Assembly: GCA_034440615.1 (NCBI GenBank)
Contig: JAOTOM010004950.1
Location: 124,001 to 188,000 of the forward strand
Length of the DNA: 64,000 nucleotides
Origin: Ashinkailepas kermadecensis
Lineage: Eukaryota; Arthropoda; Thecostraca; Neolepadidae
Reading direction: 5' to 3'
The notes below the pieces were generated by a model that was not told where the DNA came from, did not search any database, and saw only the letters and a list, made by a program, of their open reading frames with translations. Every line of letters begins with the position of its first letter. Position 1 is the first letter of the stretch. The position numbers and the translations under genes are program-made. Below, in pieces: positions 53,480 to 64,000 of the stretch.

Positions 53480-54904
53480 ATGGGACTTTTTCTGTAGTGG
53501 AACACCGGAGGCCTTCCAGGCAAGTTCATAGAATTCAAAACTGAATTCTTGCAACAAAATCCATTACTAGCTGCGCTCCAAGAAACTCACTTTGGAGATT
53601 CTGACTCCACTTGAAACAAAATCCCAGATTACACTTGGCACGTCGACAACGTAAACGGCCCAAATAGGAAATGGGGCGCAGCCATACTCATTGCAAACAG
53701 CATACCTCACCGTCGAGTAACGTTAAATACACCCCTGAATTGGGTAGCAGTCAGCCTCAAAATTGCCCATTGCCAAACCACAGTCATTTCACTGTACATC
53801 TCGCCGTCAGCTGAAACCCCCACACCACAGGAGCTGAGGGACTTACTGCTTCAGGCCCCTCCACCAGTTCTCATTATGGGAGACTTTAATGCTAAACACC
53901 CCTCCTGGGGAAGCGACCAGACTGACACCAGAGGGCGCGAAATTCACCAGTTTATTTCGGACCACAACCTAGTACTTCTTAACACCGGGGCCCCCATCCG
54001 CTACAACCAGACCTTAGGAGGATCAGACAGTTGCATTGACTTAACGTGCTGCTCCCAACGACTTAGCTCACCATTTGACTGGTCAGTTTCAGACGTTCCC
54101 GGGCTGAGCGACCACAACCTAATCACAATTAGGCTCAGCACGGACGCTATCCACCACACTAAGCTATTTAGACAATCTTGGAACTTGAAAAGAGCGGACT
54201 GGGCTAAATTCGAGGAACAGGTGGACCTCAACCTAACAACTTCAGAGACCAGTAAGATCGAGACAATCCTAAGGGTCATCAGCTCAGCAGCACGAGACTC
54301 AGTCCCAAAAAGTAACAACCCTAGGAAAAAGGCATCTACGCCATGGTGGACCCCGGACTGTCAAAGGGCAATCGCTGCACGGCGCCGTGCCCACAAACAA
54401 TTCAAAAGATGCGTGTGCGAAGCACACCTATCAGCATACAGACAATCTCAAAAACACTGCCGGTACACAATTCGAACAGCACGACAAAACTGTTGGCAGT
54501 CTTTTGCCTCTCAATTCAATAGGTTCACCCCTGCCGGCAGAATCTGGGACATGATGAAGCGTTCCAACCTGAAACGCCCACCACCAGGCCCCTTCCCCCA
54601 GCTGACGGTGAAAGGACAGGACATCACTGACCTACAACAAGTCGTAAACCACTTTAAACTACACTACGCCAGCGTATCTGGCAACAAGAACTACCACACC
54701 ACTATAGTAAGCGTTCTAGACGCCCTTGACTCCAAAGCAATCTTTAACTCTAGCAATAGAGAAATCTACAATCAGTCGTTTACTATGCACGAATTACACC
54801 TTGCCCTCAACAAGTGTGGAAACACGTCGGACGACATCCATTACCAGTTTCTTAAACGACTAAAGCAAAAACTCCCAAACGTACCTACTAGAGGCCATAA
54901 ATGA
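53480..54904 (+). pseudogene. LINE-2 ORF2: endonuclease domain (stops)
   Basis: An ATG at 53480 opens a frame reading WNTGGLPGKFIEFKTEFLQQ and LLAALQETHFG, the start of an AP-type endonuclease. TAG at 53495 and TGA at 53612 interrupt it. The rest is open: ISLYISPSAETPTPQELRDL, VLIMGDFNAKHPSWGS (catalytic region) and GLSDHNLITIRL (final D-H motif), then the linker to RT. The endonuclease would nick target DNA to prime reverse transcription. The frame shifts near 54880. Confidence 0.85.
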
Positions 54905-55556
54905 ACTGTACCAAAGCGACACGTTTCCTGCTTCCTGACGAGAGAGCGCAGTCATTCCATTGCCAAAGCCGCACAAAGATCACTCGACCCCAAAAGGTTA
55001 TAAACCCATCTCACTTACCAGTTGTGCTAGCAAACTAGTCGAACGCATGGTCAACACACGATTGAGGAAATTTCTGGAACACAACGACCTGCTCGACGAA
55101 TTTCAGTGCGGCTTCCAGCGTCAAAAATCAGCTACGGACAATCTCATTAGATTGGTGCATGACATAAAAAGTGGTCTACGCATCAAACGCACAACAATAG
55201 CTGCCTACTTAGACATCACTGCCGCATTCGACCGAGTACACAAGTCTGCACTGACACACAAACTCCGCAAGATAGGCCTACGCGGACACATGGCACACTT
55301 AATTCTCAACTTCCTTAGAGACAGGACCCTTAAGGTCCGATGCAGCAGTGTCACATCAAACACCACAACTCAGGAGCAGGGCCTGGCTCAGGGGAGCGTG
55401 CTCTCACCAAGCCTCTTCATCATCATGATCAACGACATACTTGCTGACCACACTGACACTTCACTTCAATTCTCATTTTTCGCGGACGACATAGCCATTT
55501 GGACAACATCACAATGCTTCCTTAAAGCTGAAAAAAAAACATTCAAGCAAGACTAG
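54905..55556 (+). pseudogene. LINE-2 ORF2: reverse transcriptase
   Basis: Motifs in order are GYKPISLTSCASKLVERMVN, FQCGFQRQKSATDNLIRLV, IAAYLDITAAFDRVHKSAL, GLAQGSVLSPSLFIIMINDI and the catalytic SFFADDIAIW with both Asp intact. A TGA lies upstream of the first motif (after DTFPAS). The frame is lost at a run of nine A (55532-55541) just after the catalytic box. Confidence 0.9.
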
Positions 55557-56871
55557 ACCACATTGCAAAGTGGTGCAGAACTTGGGGCTTCACCCTGTCC
55601 GCAGAAAAATCGGCCACCGTCACATATAGTCGTCTCCGCCCCACACCCAAAACTCTACTTAAAATCGATGGCAAAGCCATCGAACAGGTAAAATGCTTCA
55701 AGTTCTTAGGAGTGCATTTAGAAAAAAAAAAAGTCAGTTTCAACACCCACATCACCACCATCTCGAAACGATGCGCGAAGCGCGTCAACATACTACGCGC
55801 ACTTGCAGGTACAGACTGGGGGGAGACAGGAAAACACGACTGCGACTGTACACATCAATCATACGACCCATCCTAGAATACAACAGCATCATTTTTGCCA
55901 CCATTTCAGAAAGTCAGAACCGAAACTTAGAAATCATCCAGAACAGCTGCATCAGAGCAGCCACAGGTGCCCTCAGCACCACACCGATAGCCAGTCTTCT
56001 AGTGGACTCAAACACGCCCCCACACCACGTCAGGAGGACAGAACAGCTGTGCCGCTACCACATCAAAATCAAATCCATTAAAAATCATCCAGCACAGCGC
56101 TGCTCTACGCCTGACAGATACGACAAGAGCCGATTTTCGCGCAAACTTCCACCATATAGCAATCAAATTGCCACTGCTCTCTCAGATCTTAACTTCGCAA
56201 TGCCATCCACTGCAACTCGACCGCCCACTAGGTCATTCTGGACTTTCAGTCAACCAAAGGTTGAGTACTTGCTCTCAGAGAAGAAATCCACTATCACATC
56301 GGCGGAAATTCTTGGCATCTTCTACAAGTTCGCCGATGACAACAATCCCAAATCACTCGTATTCACGGATGGGTCGAAACACGAGGCAAAGGTAGGCATC
56401 GGCATTACTGGACCAGGTCTCAGACTTTCCAAGCGTCTACCGGATACCTTCTCCATCTACTCCGCTGAAGCAATGGCCATTCTGGCCGCTATCACCATTC
56501 TCATGAGGCGTAAAGCTAGACACGCAGTAATTTGCTCAGACTCCAAATTTGTCCTCCAGTCAATTAGCAACACCCACGACTGTCCACATCACTTCATTGA
56601 TAGAATCCAACATCTCGTGGCCCATAACGTAAACATTAACTTTTTCTTCCTCTGGATTCCGGGCCACGCCAACATCCCAGGTAACGAAGAAGCAGACCGG
56701 CTCGCAAAGCAAGCCTTAGCATTGAACACTTACCCTAATGTGGAATATTCGGTAGACGATTGCAAAGCACTCCTACAACGCCACATTCGCCAACATCAAC
56801 AGAACACATGGACACAACACAACTCAACACAACACAATCCAACTACACCCACGCAATCAAACCAACAATAG
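55557..56871 (+). pseudogene. LINE-2 ORF2: RT thumb and RNase H
   Basis: After the frameshift the sequence reads KWCRTWGFTLSAEKSATVTY and CFKFLGVHLEKKKVSFNTHI (thumb), then changes frame again near 55800-55825. The long frame 55693-56871 then carries LRLYTSIIRPILEYNSIIFA and an RNase H: LVFTDGSKHEAKVGIGIT, IYSAEAMAILAA, AVICSDSKFVLQSI and FFLWIPGHANIPGNEEADRL. All active-site acidic residues and the late His are present. The frame ends in TTQSN-rich sequence where another shift occurs. Confidence 0.88.
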
Positions 56872-57167
56872 GCACATGGAACACATCAAATCAATCCTAC
56901 CGACAAAAAGATGTCATCCTCACTAGACTTAGAACTGGTTGCACAAAACTAACACAGCCTCAATTAGAGGGTGACCAATATACAACACCGCACTGCGGCA
57001 CCTGTAACACCACGTTAAGCATAGGCCACATCCTGCTAGACTGTAGTAGCTTTAGCTTTCAAAGACAACCACGTACGGCATTCTGCAAAAAAGAGGGCAT
57101 CACCCTATCGCTTCCATCGCTTCTCGGTGACAAGCACCCAGAACTCCTTCAATTGCTATTTGAATAG
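56820..57167 (+). pseudogene. LINE-2 ORF2: C-terminal Cys/His region
   Basis: In the frame 56760-57167 the sequence continues SYRQKDVILTRLRTGCTKLT, then HCGTCNTTLSIGHILLDCSS (a CX2C...H...C cluster usual at the end of LINE ORF2) and SLLGDKHPELLQLLFE before TAG at 57165-57167. The same ending is seen in the truncated LINE at 11368-11690. Confidence 0.85.
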
Positions 57168-57600
57168 CTGTATGCCACAAAACTATCAGGAGCACTGTAG
57201 GCACCACACCACCAACAATCACATTAACTCGCAATGCATGACCGCGAAACACTCGTAGGAAACACGTAAATAGCCATCCCCGCATGGCGTCGGACGTACA
57301 CGAGCCGATTTGCTTCTCAATTAGAAATAAATGGCTACCTAGCGGTGCCGTCGGAAGTAGATGAGCCGACTTGCTTTAGGAAAACACACACAAAATAAAA
57401 ACAAAAATTAGCACAACGTAAAACGACTACCCAGAGGAGCCATCGGACGTAGATGAGCCGATTTGCCTTGCAGCTCATAACGTAAACGGCTACCCAGAGG
57501 TACAGCGGACGTAGAAGAGCCGAATTGCAAAACACCGTACTAACCCAACTGACAACCCTGCATGGCATGCTTAGACTAACCCGCTACTAGCAACTAACAC
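57168..57600 (+). repeat. LINE-2 3' untranslated region with four repeated motifs
   Basis: Four copies of a roughly 50 bp motif (CGTAAACGGCTACCCAGAGG, then GTCGGACGTAGATGAGCCGA and TTTGC) start at about 57265, 57326, 57418 and 57481. Repeats in a LINE 3' end can be recognition sites for the element's own RT; that role is inferred here. Confidence 0.65.
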
Positions 57601-57805
57601 GCGGCGGCCTGCGTGATAGGCGGTGTAGACAATTACCTCCTTGTTCGCACGGTAAAGATCACTCGGTGCTCTTCGATAAGAGTAGGCTAAAGCCGGCACC
57701 CTGGCAAAATCAACTTCTCGCCACTCTCAAAACACCCCCACCCCCACCCAAACTACGAATTATTTTGTGGAGGAGTAAAGTAAAACTAAACCATTTAGAC
57801 AAAAG

Positions 57806-58005
57806 GGAGCTGTCCCCAACCCACACCCTCGCCTTCAGCACCTAAAATCACGCAAACTAACGTAAAATTCCTTAACGTAAATGTCCACTTGCCTGCACCT
57901 TGATCGCAAACGCTCACTTTATAGACAGACATGTAACGTACTCGCTTTATAGGCGGCGCAAATGACCTTTATGGTACGGCACGCCTAAAAAAATCACTCT
58001 TCCCC
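57806..58005 (+). repeat. Dispersed repeat, copy 2 (matches 29220-29425)
   Basis: Same orientation as copy 1. Shared phrases include GTAAAATTCC, TGATCGCAAACGC and GACATGTAACGTACTCGC. Function unknown. Confidence 0.8.
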
Positions 58006-58129
58006 CCCTCGACTTTTCAAAAACTTCCCGACGACGGCGCGCATATGGGCAAAACGTCGGCGCTGGTAGGCGCTGCGCAGTGTGTGGTGTATGTAAAGCG
58101 GTGATGCTGGGGCGTTCTAGGTGGTGAAA

Positions 58130-58185
58130 ATGACTATATCATTTTCAAATGATATAGTCATATATGAAGCAAAAAGCTTTTGCTT
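58130..58185. other. AT-rich hairpin pair
   Basis: ATGACTATATCATTT (58130-58144) and its exact complement (58147-58161) are separated by two bases. Next to it AAGCAAAA and TTTTGCTT (58168-58185, approximately) form a second short hairpin. Confidence 0.85.
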
Positions 58186-58319
58186 GATATATCCATATAT
58201 TAAGCAAAACCACATCATCTATTCCCCATTAAGCCTGTACTCCGACGTACCGCGTCCGTACCGTTCATCCCCTTGCGGAGACAGATACAGTCTCCGCAAT
58301 TACGCACACGGGACATGTG

Positions 58320-58625
58320 TCCGCTCATGGCAAGGTGGCACCCATCTTACCATGAAAAGTGGTCCTACAGAGAGGCTCGGGTGCAAACCTTTCTAATTTT
58401 TCAGCTAAAGGCCCTCGAGATGAAAATGTGCCCCTCAGAATCATGAGTGCATCCCCCTGGATTTTTAGCCGAAGTCTCCCTTCCAAGATCCTCGAGTGCG
58501 CCCGTCTCGAAATTTTCAGCTGAAGGCATCCCTGAGGGCCCTCATCCAGTGGCTCCAGACATGAAAAATGAAAATGAAAATGAAATCCATGAAAAATCCT
58601 GGATCCGCGCCTGCGCTCTTGGCCA
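58320..58625. other. Family-D-like transposon remnant
   Basis: Three related phrases (AATTTTTCAGCTAAAGGCCC, GATTTTTAGCCGAAGTCTCC, AAATTTTCAGCTGAAGGCAT) recur about every 70-80 bp, and the segment ends in CTGGATCCGCGCCTG at about 58599-58613. A GAAAATGAAAAT run lies at 58565-58582. Similar phrases are present at 61780-61880. The left end was not found. Confidence 0.45.
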
Positions 58626-59547
58626 GGGTGGGAATTAATGAACTTCTTAAGATATTTTATCTCTGAAAACATTTTTGTACTCCGGGTTCATACTGAATAG
58701 GATGGGCTTCACATGTACTCCGACACAAATGTGGGAACAAATATATCAATAAAAACAAACAGAGCGACACCAAAAAAAAAACGCTGGTTATTCCACTTAC
58801 GGTCACCACTTAAACTAACCACTTTTTGTAGCAGTCAGCAGCCGGACCACAGCTTCACACACTCCATCAATCTCAACGACCGGAATTGCCGACAACAACG
58901 CGCCAACAGCACTTGCAAGATGGTGCGCATGCGCACTGAGTACAATGTTCTCCGTCTCTGGAGCCGCGTCTAGGAAAACCTGTTTTCTTGCCACCCATAT
59001 AGTGGGAAAATTTGACAGTTTTAAGAGACGTCCTCCGGAGTTCCGGAGGCCACCGATCAGAATTGGCTACGTTAGCGTTTTCTGTTCTGAAATCTATCCG
59101 TCAACCAATCAATGCAAGGTATTTTATATATGTCGTCATTACCATTATAAACTTTGAACACATGGTTAACAGTGTCCTACTGCAAACACAAGACCTTGAC
59201 TGATCCTTTGCTTTGATCACATTCAACTGTGGCGTGTGTGCGATAGCGGAGTTGCGTTCGTGTTACATAGGTAATTGGCTGCGTGGGTAGGTATGCGCTC
59301 TGAGCTGAGGGTGAAGTGTGAAGTATTTTTGTTTGTTTTTCATAGGGCTAGCCTTGTACTGAGACCAACAGTGAAAGGAAAGCGCATTGCTCCTGTGAGT
59401 TATGAGAGACGAAACAGTGCTGATTATTACGAGTCACTGCCGGGCGGTGGCATCCATCGTTCACTTCTTTGTTCCTATGTTTGGACATTTGATTTGACCA
59501 AAAATGATAATGCACATTACTTATGCATATTATGTAGGTACTGATGA
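58626..59547. other. No recognisable gene
   Basis: Short frames without motifs only; no repeat or RNA gene could be identified. Confidence 0.4.
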
Positions 59548-60034
59548 CACTGGCGGATCCGTGAAGGGGGGCGGGGCATTCCGGCCATGCCCCCCCCCCC
59601 AAGCGCTTCAAAGGGGGGCCATAGTGTCTTTTGCCCCCCTCCCCCCAACCAACAAAAGTAAACTAAATTAAAATGCAGTAACCTTTCCTGAGGTTAAAAA
59701 ATAGCGTTGCGGGTGAAATAATCTCCAATTTTAAAGGTATTTTGTTATAATTGTTTGGAAGCACAATATGGTAGCATAGTAGATTCTGACACATCGAGGG
59801 TTCTATGCTGTTGAAGTTCTGCTTACAGCAAGAGATGACGAAATCAGCAGTTTCATTATTCCTTCGTCAGATAGGTCCATGAAGTTTGTTTAGCCAGTAA
59901 CGGGCAAGCGGACCCAGTGAGTCAGATTTTGAAAGCGGAATTTGAACAGGATGTTTTGTGCGAGTGACCAGTTGAGCCCAGTTGAGCAGCATGTTTCGTA
60001 TGTTGGTGTTGGGGCAAGGCCATATAGCCATATA

Positions 60035-60338
60035 CACTGGCGGATCTAGCCCACCGGTTTTGGGGTGGGGGGCCAACTTTCGGTTTACGGCGTCAGCCTC
60101 CCCTCCCCCTCCCGGGGGGAGGGGAGGGGAGGCTGACCAAACAATTATAACAAAATACCTTCAATATTGGAGATTATTTCACCCGGAATGCTATTTTTTA
60201 ACCTCAGCAAAGGTTACTGCATTTTAATTCAGTTTACTTTTGTTGGTTTCGGGGGGCCAAAAGACACTATGCCCCCCCTTTGAAGCGCTTGGGAGGGCCA
60301 TGGCCGGAATGCCCCCCCTCCCCCTGGATCCGCCAGTG
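60035..60338. mobile_element. hAT-like element, family C, nested copy
   Basis: A 304 bp element begins CACTGGCGGATC and ends GATCCGCCAGTG, with its own exact 8 bp duplication GCCATATA (60027-60034 and 60339-60346). Its right half is the reverse complement of the left arm of the outer element (59548-59740). Confidence 0.94.
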
Positions 60339-60560
60339 GCCATATAGGTGTTGGGGTTGCTAAGATGAAGAGACAGGCTACATTGACTGATTTTTTCAAG
60401 AAGAATAGCAAGTGGAGGTATGTATTTATATCCTGAATAAGAGATAACTGGTGGGTTTGCATGTAGGGGAGATTCGGGTGGTAAGACCGGGCTATCAAAG
60501 TTTAAGGGTATTATTGCAGTTTAAGGTATCTACGAGACAAGTTCTACACATACCCTCATG

Positions 60561-60864
60561 CACTGGCGGATCCAGGGAGGGGCCATTCCGGCCATGGCCC
60601 CCCCCCCCGAAGCGCTTAAAAGTGGGGCCATAGTGTATTTTGGCCCCCCGAAACCAACAGAAGTCAACTAAATTAAAATGCAGTAACCTTTGCCGAGGTT
60701 AAAAAATAGCGTCTGGATGAAAGAATCTCCAATTTTAAAGGATTTTTATATATAATTGTTTGGAAGCCAGTATAGTAGCATAGTAGATTCTGACACACAT
60801 CGAGGGTTCCATGCTGATCAAGTTCTGCTTACAGCAAGAGTTGACAAAATCGGATCCGCCAGTG
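60561..60864. mobile_element. hAT-like element, family C, third copy (no duplication)
   Basis: Begins CACTGGCGGATCCAGG and ends CGGATCCGCCAGTG. The body aligns in the same orientation with 59548-59850. Flanking 8-mers (CCCTCATG and TCCACGTG) agree at only 5 of 8 positions, so it was probably rearranged after insertion. Confidence 0.75.
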
Positions 60865-61569
60865 TCCACGTGCACGAACGTTGACGTGGTACAAGACGTT
60901 GAACGTGAACGTGAACGTTTTGGTAAACAAGAACAAAAATCCGGTAACATAGAAACGGTGGAGGTAGGCTGGGGCCCCTACACAAGAAATTATGTTGTCA
61001 ATTATTATTTTACTTTTTTTATTTTAATTTGTATTATTATTTTAAAAATATGCCCCTTTGCCAAATAGTGGTCGAAATCCGATGCTTTTAACCAAAAATA
61101 GTGTGAGAATGGGCATCCTCCAAATCCGTTCGACCCCTCCCCTGATGCAATTCCTAGGTACGCCACTGGGGGAGGGGAGGGGGGGGGGCTGACGCCGAAA
61201 ACCGAAAGTTTCCCCCCCCCAAACCGGTGGGCTAGATCCGCCAGTGACTGATGACATAGGTTTTTCCGGTTGGTTACTGGTAAACAGATTCCATGCATTA
61301 AAAAAATAATGTCCATGAAAATGTACTCCGGAAGAAGTCGGTATGCACTCCGACTCCCAACCCGGAAAGTAAGTTTCCCACTCTGCTCTTGGCTACGACC
61401 TTGGAAGAGTTCCCGGGCTGATAGAAAGAACTACAATTAAGGAGGAGGTCCTGTGCGCACGGATGTTTATTTCTGAAAACTATTCGGACGGGGGGGGGGG
61501 AGGAGCAAAATACATGAAGGCAATGGGCAGGCCCAAATTGATTGGGAGCACACTCCATAGGGTCCCATG

Positions 61570-61663
61570 TTAAAGCTTGAAATTATTGGCGGTGGGGGGG
61601 GGGCGCAAAGCCAACATTGATGGGGCACTTGCCCCTCGAAAGTATATTAAGCAACAACCCTGT
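61570..61663. repeat. Family-E transposon end
   Basis: GCCAACATTGATGGGGCACT and a terminal CAACAACCCTG at about 61653-61663 are the reverse complement of the end at 39844. A G run precedes. The other end was not found. Confidence 0.45.
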
Positions 61664-63073
61664 CTGAGCGTCAACCCGTGCCCTGCAGGATGGTCGTGCG
61701 GTTTCAGGGATGGTCGGCGGATTCAGGGTCATGTCCCCATGCAATTTGTAACCCGCACCCCTCCGGGATGGCTCGAGTGCTCCCCCTCATATTTTTCAGC
61801 TAGAAGCACCCGCTCAGTGTGCTCAAGTGCACTTCCTCTCCCCCGCTGAACGGATTTTCGGGCGAAGGCGCCCCTTCAGGTATTTTCGCAGGGTGCACTT
61901 CCTAAGAAATGGCGCCCCCATACAAATATCCCTCCCCATGACAATTCCAGGATCTACCCCTGATTAGTATATAGGATGCAGACATAGTGCATATATGCTG
62001 TCAAATGCAAACATTATCAGCGGTACTTCGCTAGCGTTTATCGGGTATCCGGGGTCTTAATTCCATGGGGTACACATGCCGAATACCTCACAAAGCTGGC
62101 AAAACGATGATACAAGTTAGACACATCAAAAACATAATTACAATATTTTACCAGGTGTTTCAACATTTCAATCTTTTCATCATGAACCCAGCATCATTTT
62201 GCACTACTTTTTATCAAAATCTATCAACAACTTTTCATTTTACATTTCATACCAAGGCCAAAATGCATGCGAGCGGGTGGCGCGCCCGATCTTTTACCCA
62301 CATACCGCCGCCGCCGCTTTTGCCCATATACCGCCGCTCGGCCGCCTCCAGCCGGGACCGGCCGGAATAGGGTGCGGAGCGTGCGGCGGGCGGCGAGTCG
62401 GCTGTCTAGTCATTATAGAGATCAATGGAAAAAGCGTCCACCTAAAACGTTGTATATCGTGGTGTTGGTCGTCTAAATCGCAGCCTAACTGAAACTGACA
62501 AGATAACAGCTGAACAAGATTCTAAAAGCACAGATGCGATATTATAAGATTAAGAAAGTGAGTTGAATTGAAAACATTGTCATTTTAATATACAACAAAC
62601 CGTCAGAACGGCCCAAAAGGTGTGCCCCTGATGACGTAATTTGTACTTTTCGAGGCGACACGCAGGAAGGTATGGGGATGACAACGGCTTGGCCGTGGCC
62701 GAAATATATCCAGTGTTAATTCGGATGTATTGTATGTTGTAATACGAGCATAATGTTAATTACGTTGTTTTCAAACCGCGCGCATCTTCATTATGAAATA
62801 AAAACTTATGACCTGGTCTGCTCAAAACATCTGCTGATGGATTGGTCCCATGCAACTCGAGTTAAAAATGAGAAGTTCTCGCCATTTTCCTTCAGATATA
62901 AAGTCATGGTTTGCACTTGGATGGTTCAAATCCTTATTGAGATGGCTCAAAAGAAAGTTAGTGGTTTGAGCCATCCCAAAAGTATATAAAACGACACCCA
63001 TGGTGTTCCTCGTTACTGATGGTTGTTATTGTTGATCCGTATTCAGCATTATCACATTGTTCAGTTGGGAGTT
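61664..63073. other. No recognisable gene
   Basis: 61700-61962 contains family-D-like sequence ending in CAGGATCTACCCCTG. The remainder (62000-63073) shows only short frames without motifs; 62270-62400 is GC-rich with CGCCGCCGCC runs. Confidence 0.4.
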
Positions 63074-63452
63074 GGGAGGAGTTTGTAATTGTTGAGTGTG
63101 TTATGCAATAGCAAGTGAGTCTCTTATTAAGTCTAAACGCTTTATAACTTTATATAGGGTGTACCTAGCAGTGGATTCAGCACCTTCCTTCGGGATGTGA
63201 TGCTGATGAGATTGTCTATGGTAGCACAATGGGTATGATGGGAGGAGTTTGTAATTGTTGAGTGTATTATGCAATAGTAACTGAGTCTCTTATTAAGTCT
63301 GAACGCTTTATGAATTTGTGTGGGGTGTGCCTAGCAGTGGATTCGGCACCTTCCTTCGGGATGTGATGCTGATGAGATTGTCTATGGTGGCACGATGGGT
63401 ATGATGGGAGGAGCTTGTGATTGTTGAGGGTGTTATGCGCTAGCAAGTGAGT
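63074..63452. repeat. Tandem repeat, 166 bp unit, 2.3 copies
   Basis: Units start with GGGAGGAGTTTGTAATTGTT at 63074 and 63240 and with GGGAGGAGCTTGTGATTGTT at 63406. Both full units are exactly 166 bp and closely alike; the third is cut after about 47 bp. Confidence 0.95.
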
Positions 63453-63722
63453 GGTGCTAGATAGGCTGGGATATATAGCATCCTAGGAACTTGGGATAAG
63501 GGATTGATTGGGGTGGGAGTATGTACATTTCTAGTACCTTTTCTAGATAGGCTTAACCCAGATGGGCCCCTGTGGCTCTTATTAAGCCTTAATACTTTAT
63601 GACTTTATGACTTTATGTTCAATACCCTTTAGCGGTTTCCTATGCGAAAATAGGCAAAGGCCTATTGATATAGTTTTAGCATGGACATTTATCTAGGCGT
63701 CTATAATATCATGGTCATTCAT

Positions 63723-64000
63723 CTAGGCAAGTACTAGGTACGCCATTGCACTGGTCTGAGCGAGACGGAAAACCAAATTGCGATGGGCATAATCATCAGA
63801 GAAGAGATCATAATCAAGAGCACGAAACCAGGATCCAGGCGCAGAGGTGAACAAAGAGTCAAGAATGTCAGCTACAAGCTTTGAAACCCATAAATCTGTC
63901 ACATTTCGAAACTTTCGGATGTTACCTAACCTACTCCAATACAAGGTACGTCGTACGTCGTTTCCCATACAAACGTTTGGGAACTGCGCCGCAATCGAAC
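63723..64000 (-). CDS. Partial ORF of unknown function, open at the window edge
   Basis: The minus-strand frame runs from the window edge (64000) to TAG at 63723-63725, about 92 codons. It reads SIAAQFPNVCMGNDVRRTLY, then WSRLGNIRKFRNVTDLWVSK, LVADILDSLFTSAPGSWFRA and LDYDLFSDDYAHRNLVFRLA. An ATG (63966-63968) lies within, but the frame is open upstream of it, so it may be a terminal exon or a transposon ORF. Composition is protein-like and not from simple repeats. I do not recognise the family. Confidence 0.4.
   Translation of the reverse strand, partial: SIAAQFPNVCMGNDVRRTLYWSRLGNIRKFRNVTDLWVSKLVADILDSLFTSAPGSWFRALDYDLFSDDYAHRNLVFRLAQTSAMAYLVLA

Larger units (their letters stand above)
51799..57600 (+). 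mobile_element. LINE-2: near-complete but frameshifted non-LTR retrotransposon
   Basis: ORF1 (zinc-knuckle gag-like protein), ORF2 with endonuclease, RT and RNase H, and a 3' untranslated region with repeated motifs follow in order. Presence of an RNase H and two ORFs suggests the I superfamily (I, LOA, R1 and related clades); I cannot choose among them. No ATG opens ORF1, so the 5' end is truncated near 51799. Stops and at least four frame changes make it inactive. The right limit is approximate. No clear target duplication was found. Confidence 0.85.
59548..61246. mobile_element. hAT-like composite element, family C (outer copy)
   Basis: The 1,699 bp element begins CACTGGCGGATCC and ends GATCCGCCAGTG. 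It is flanked by the exact 8 bp duplication ACTGATGA (59540-59547 and 61247-61254). Inside are a complete nested copy of the same family (60035-60338) and a third, rearranged copy (60561-60864). No transposase is visible, so the family is non-autonomous. Confidence 0.92.

Overview
This window looks like eukaryotic nuclear DNA, most probably from an arthropod. Two things point that way. There is one secreted clip-domain trypsin-like protease (38358-39512), an arthropod-type architecture, and there are scattered TTAGG-like (arthropod telomere-type) runs. I cannot place it more precisely; a crustacean or chelicerate is a guess. Apart from the protease and one unrecognised partial ORF at the right edge, nearly everything I can identify is mobile-element debris or tandem repeat, typical of a repeat-rich intergenic region.

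Layout. 1-11 kb: the minus-strand remains of an env-bearing Ty3/gypsy-type retroelement ('gypsy-2'), read right to left as gag, zinc knuckle, protease, RT, RNase H, integrase, pol tail, env-like ORF, polypurine tract and LTR piece. A pair of LTR-like direct repeats (7335-7907 and 9637-10163) separates its gag fragments. 11.4-14.7 kb: a second minus-strand Ty3/gypsy element ('gypsy-1': gag, protease, RT, RNase H), cut off by a 5'-truncated LINE. 15-19 kb: two small hAT-like elements, microsatellites and a LINE RNase H tail. 20.9-31.6 kb: a minus-strand LINE ('LINE-1') split by an 8,468 bp hAT-like insertion (21993-30460) whose terminal repeats and 8 bp target duplication are visible; the LINE reading frame closes exactly when the insert is removed. 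32.2-37.3 kb: more retroelement debris and a decayed tandem array. 37.5-39.6 kb: the protease with a TATA box and initiator. 40-47.5 kb: several decayed minisatellite-like arrays, a LINE fragment, two adjacent perfect hairpins and a second copy of the 15.7 kb hAT-like element. 48-51 kb: minisatellite and microsatellite. 51.8-57.6 kb: the fullest element, a plus-strand LINE ('LINE-2': ORF1 zinc-knuckle protein; ORF2 endonuclease, RT, RNase H) broken by frameshifts. 58-64 kb: hairpins, a nested hAT-like cluster, a 166 bp tandem repeat and the edge ORF.

The three best-supported hAT-like families share 8 bp target duplications and G/C-rich subterminal tracts but have different terminal sequences. 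I found no transposase for any of them, so they look non-autonomous. The retroelement ORFs all carry stops, frameshifts or active-site changes. Only the protease looks like an intact host gene.
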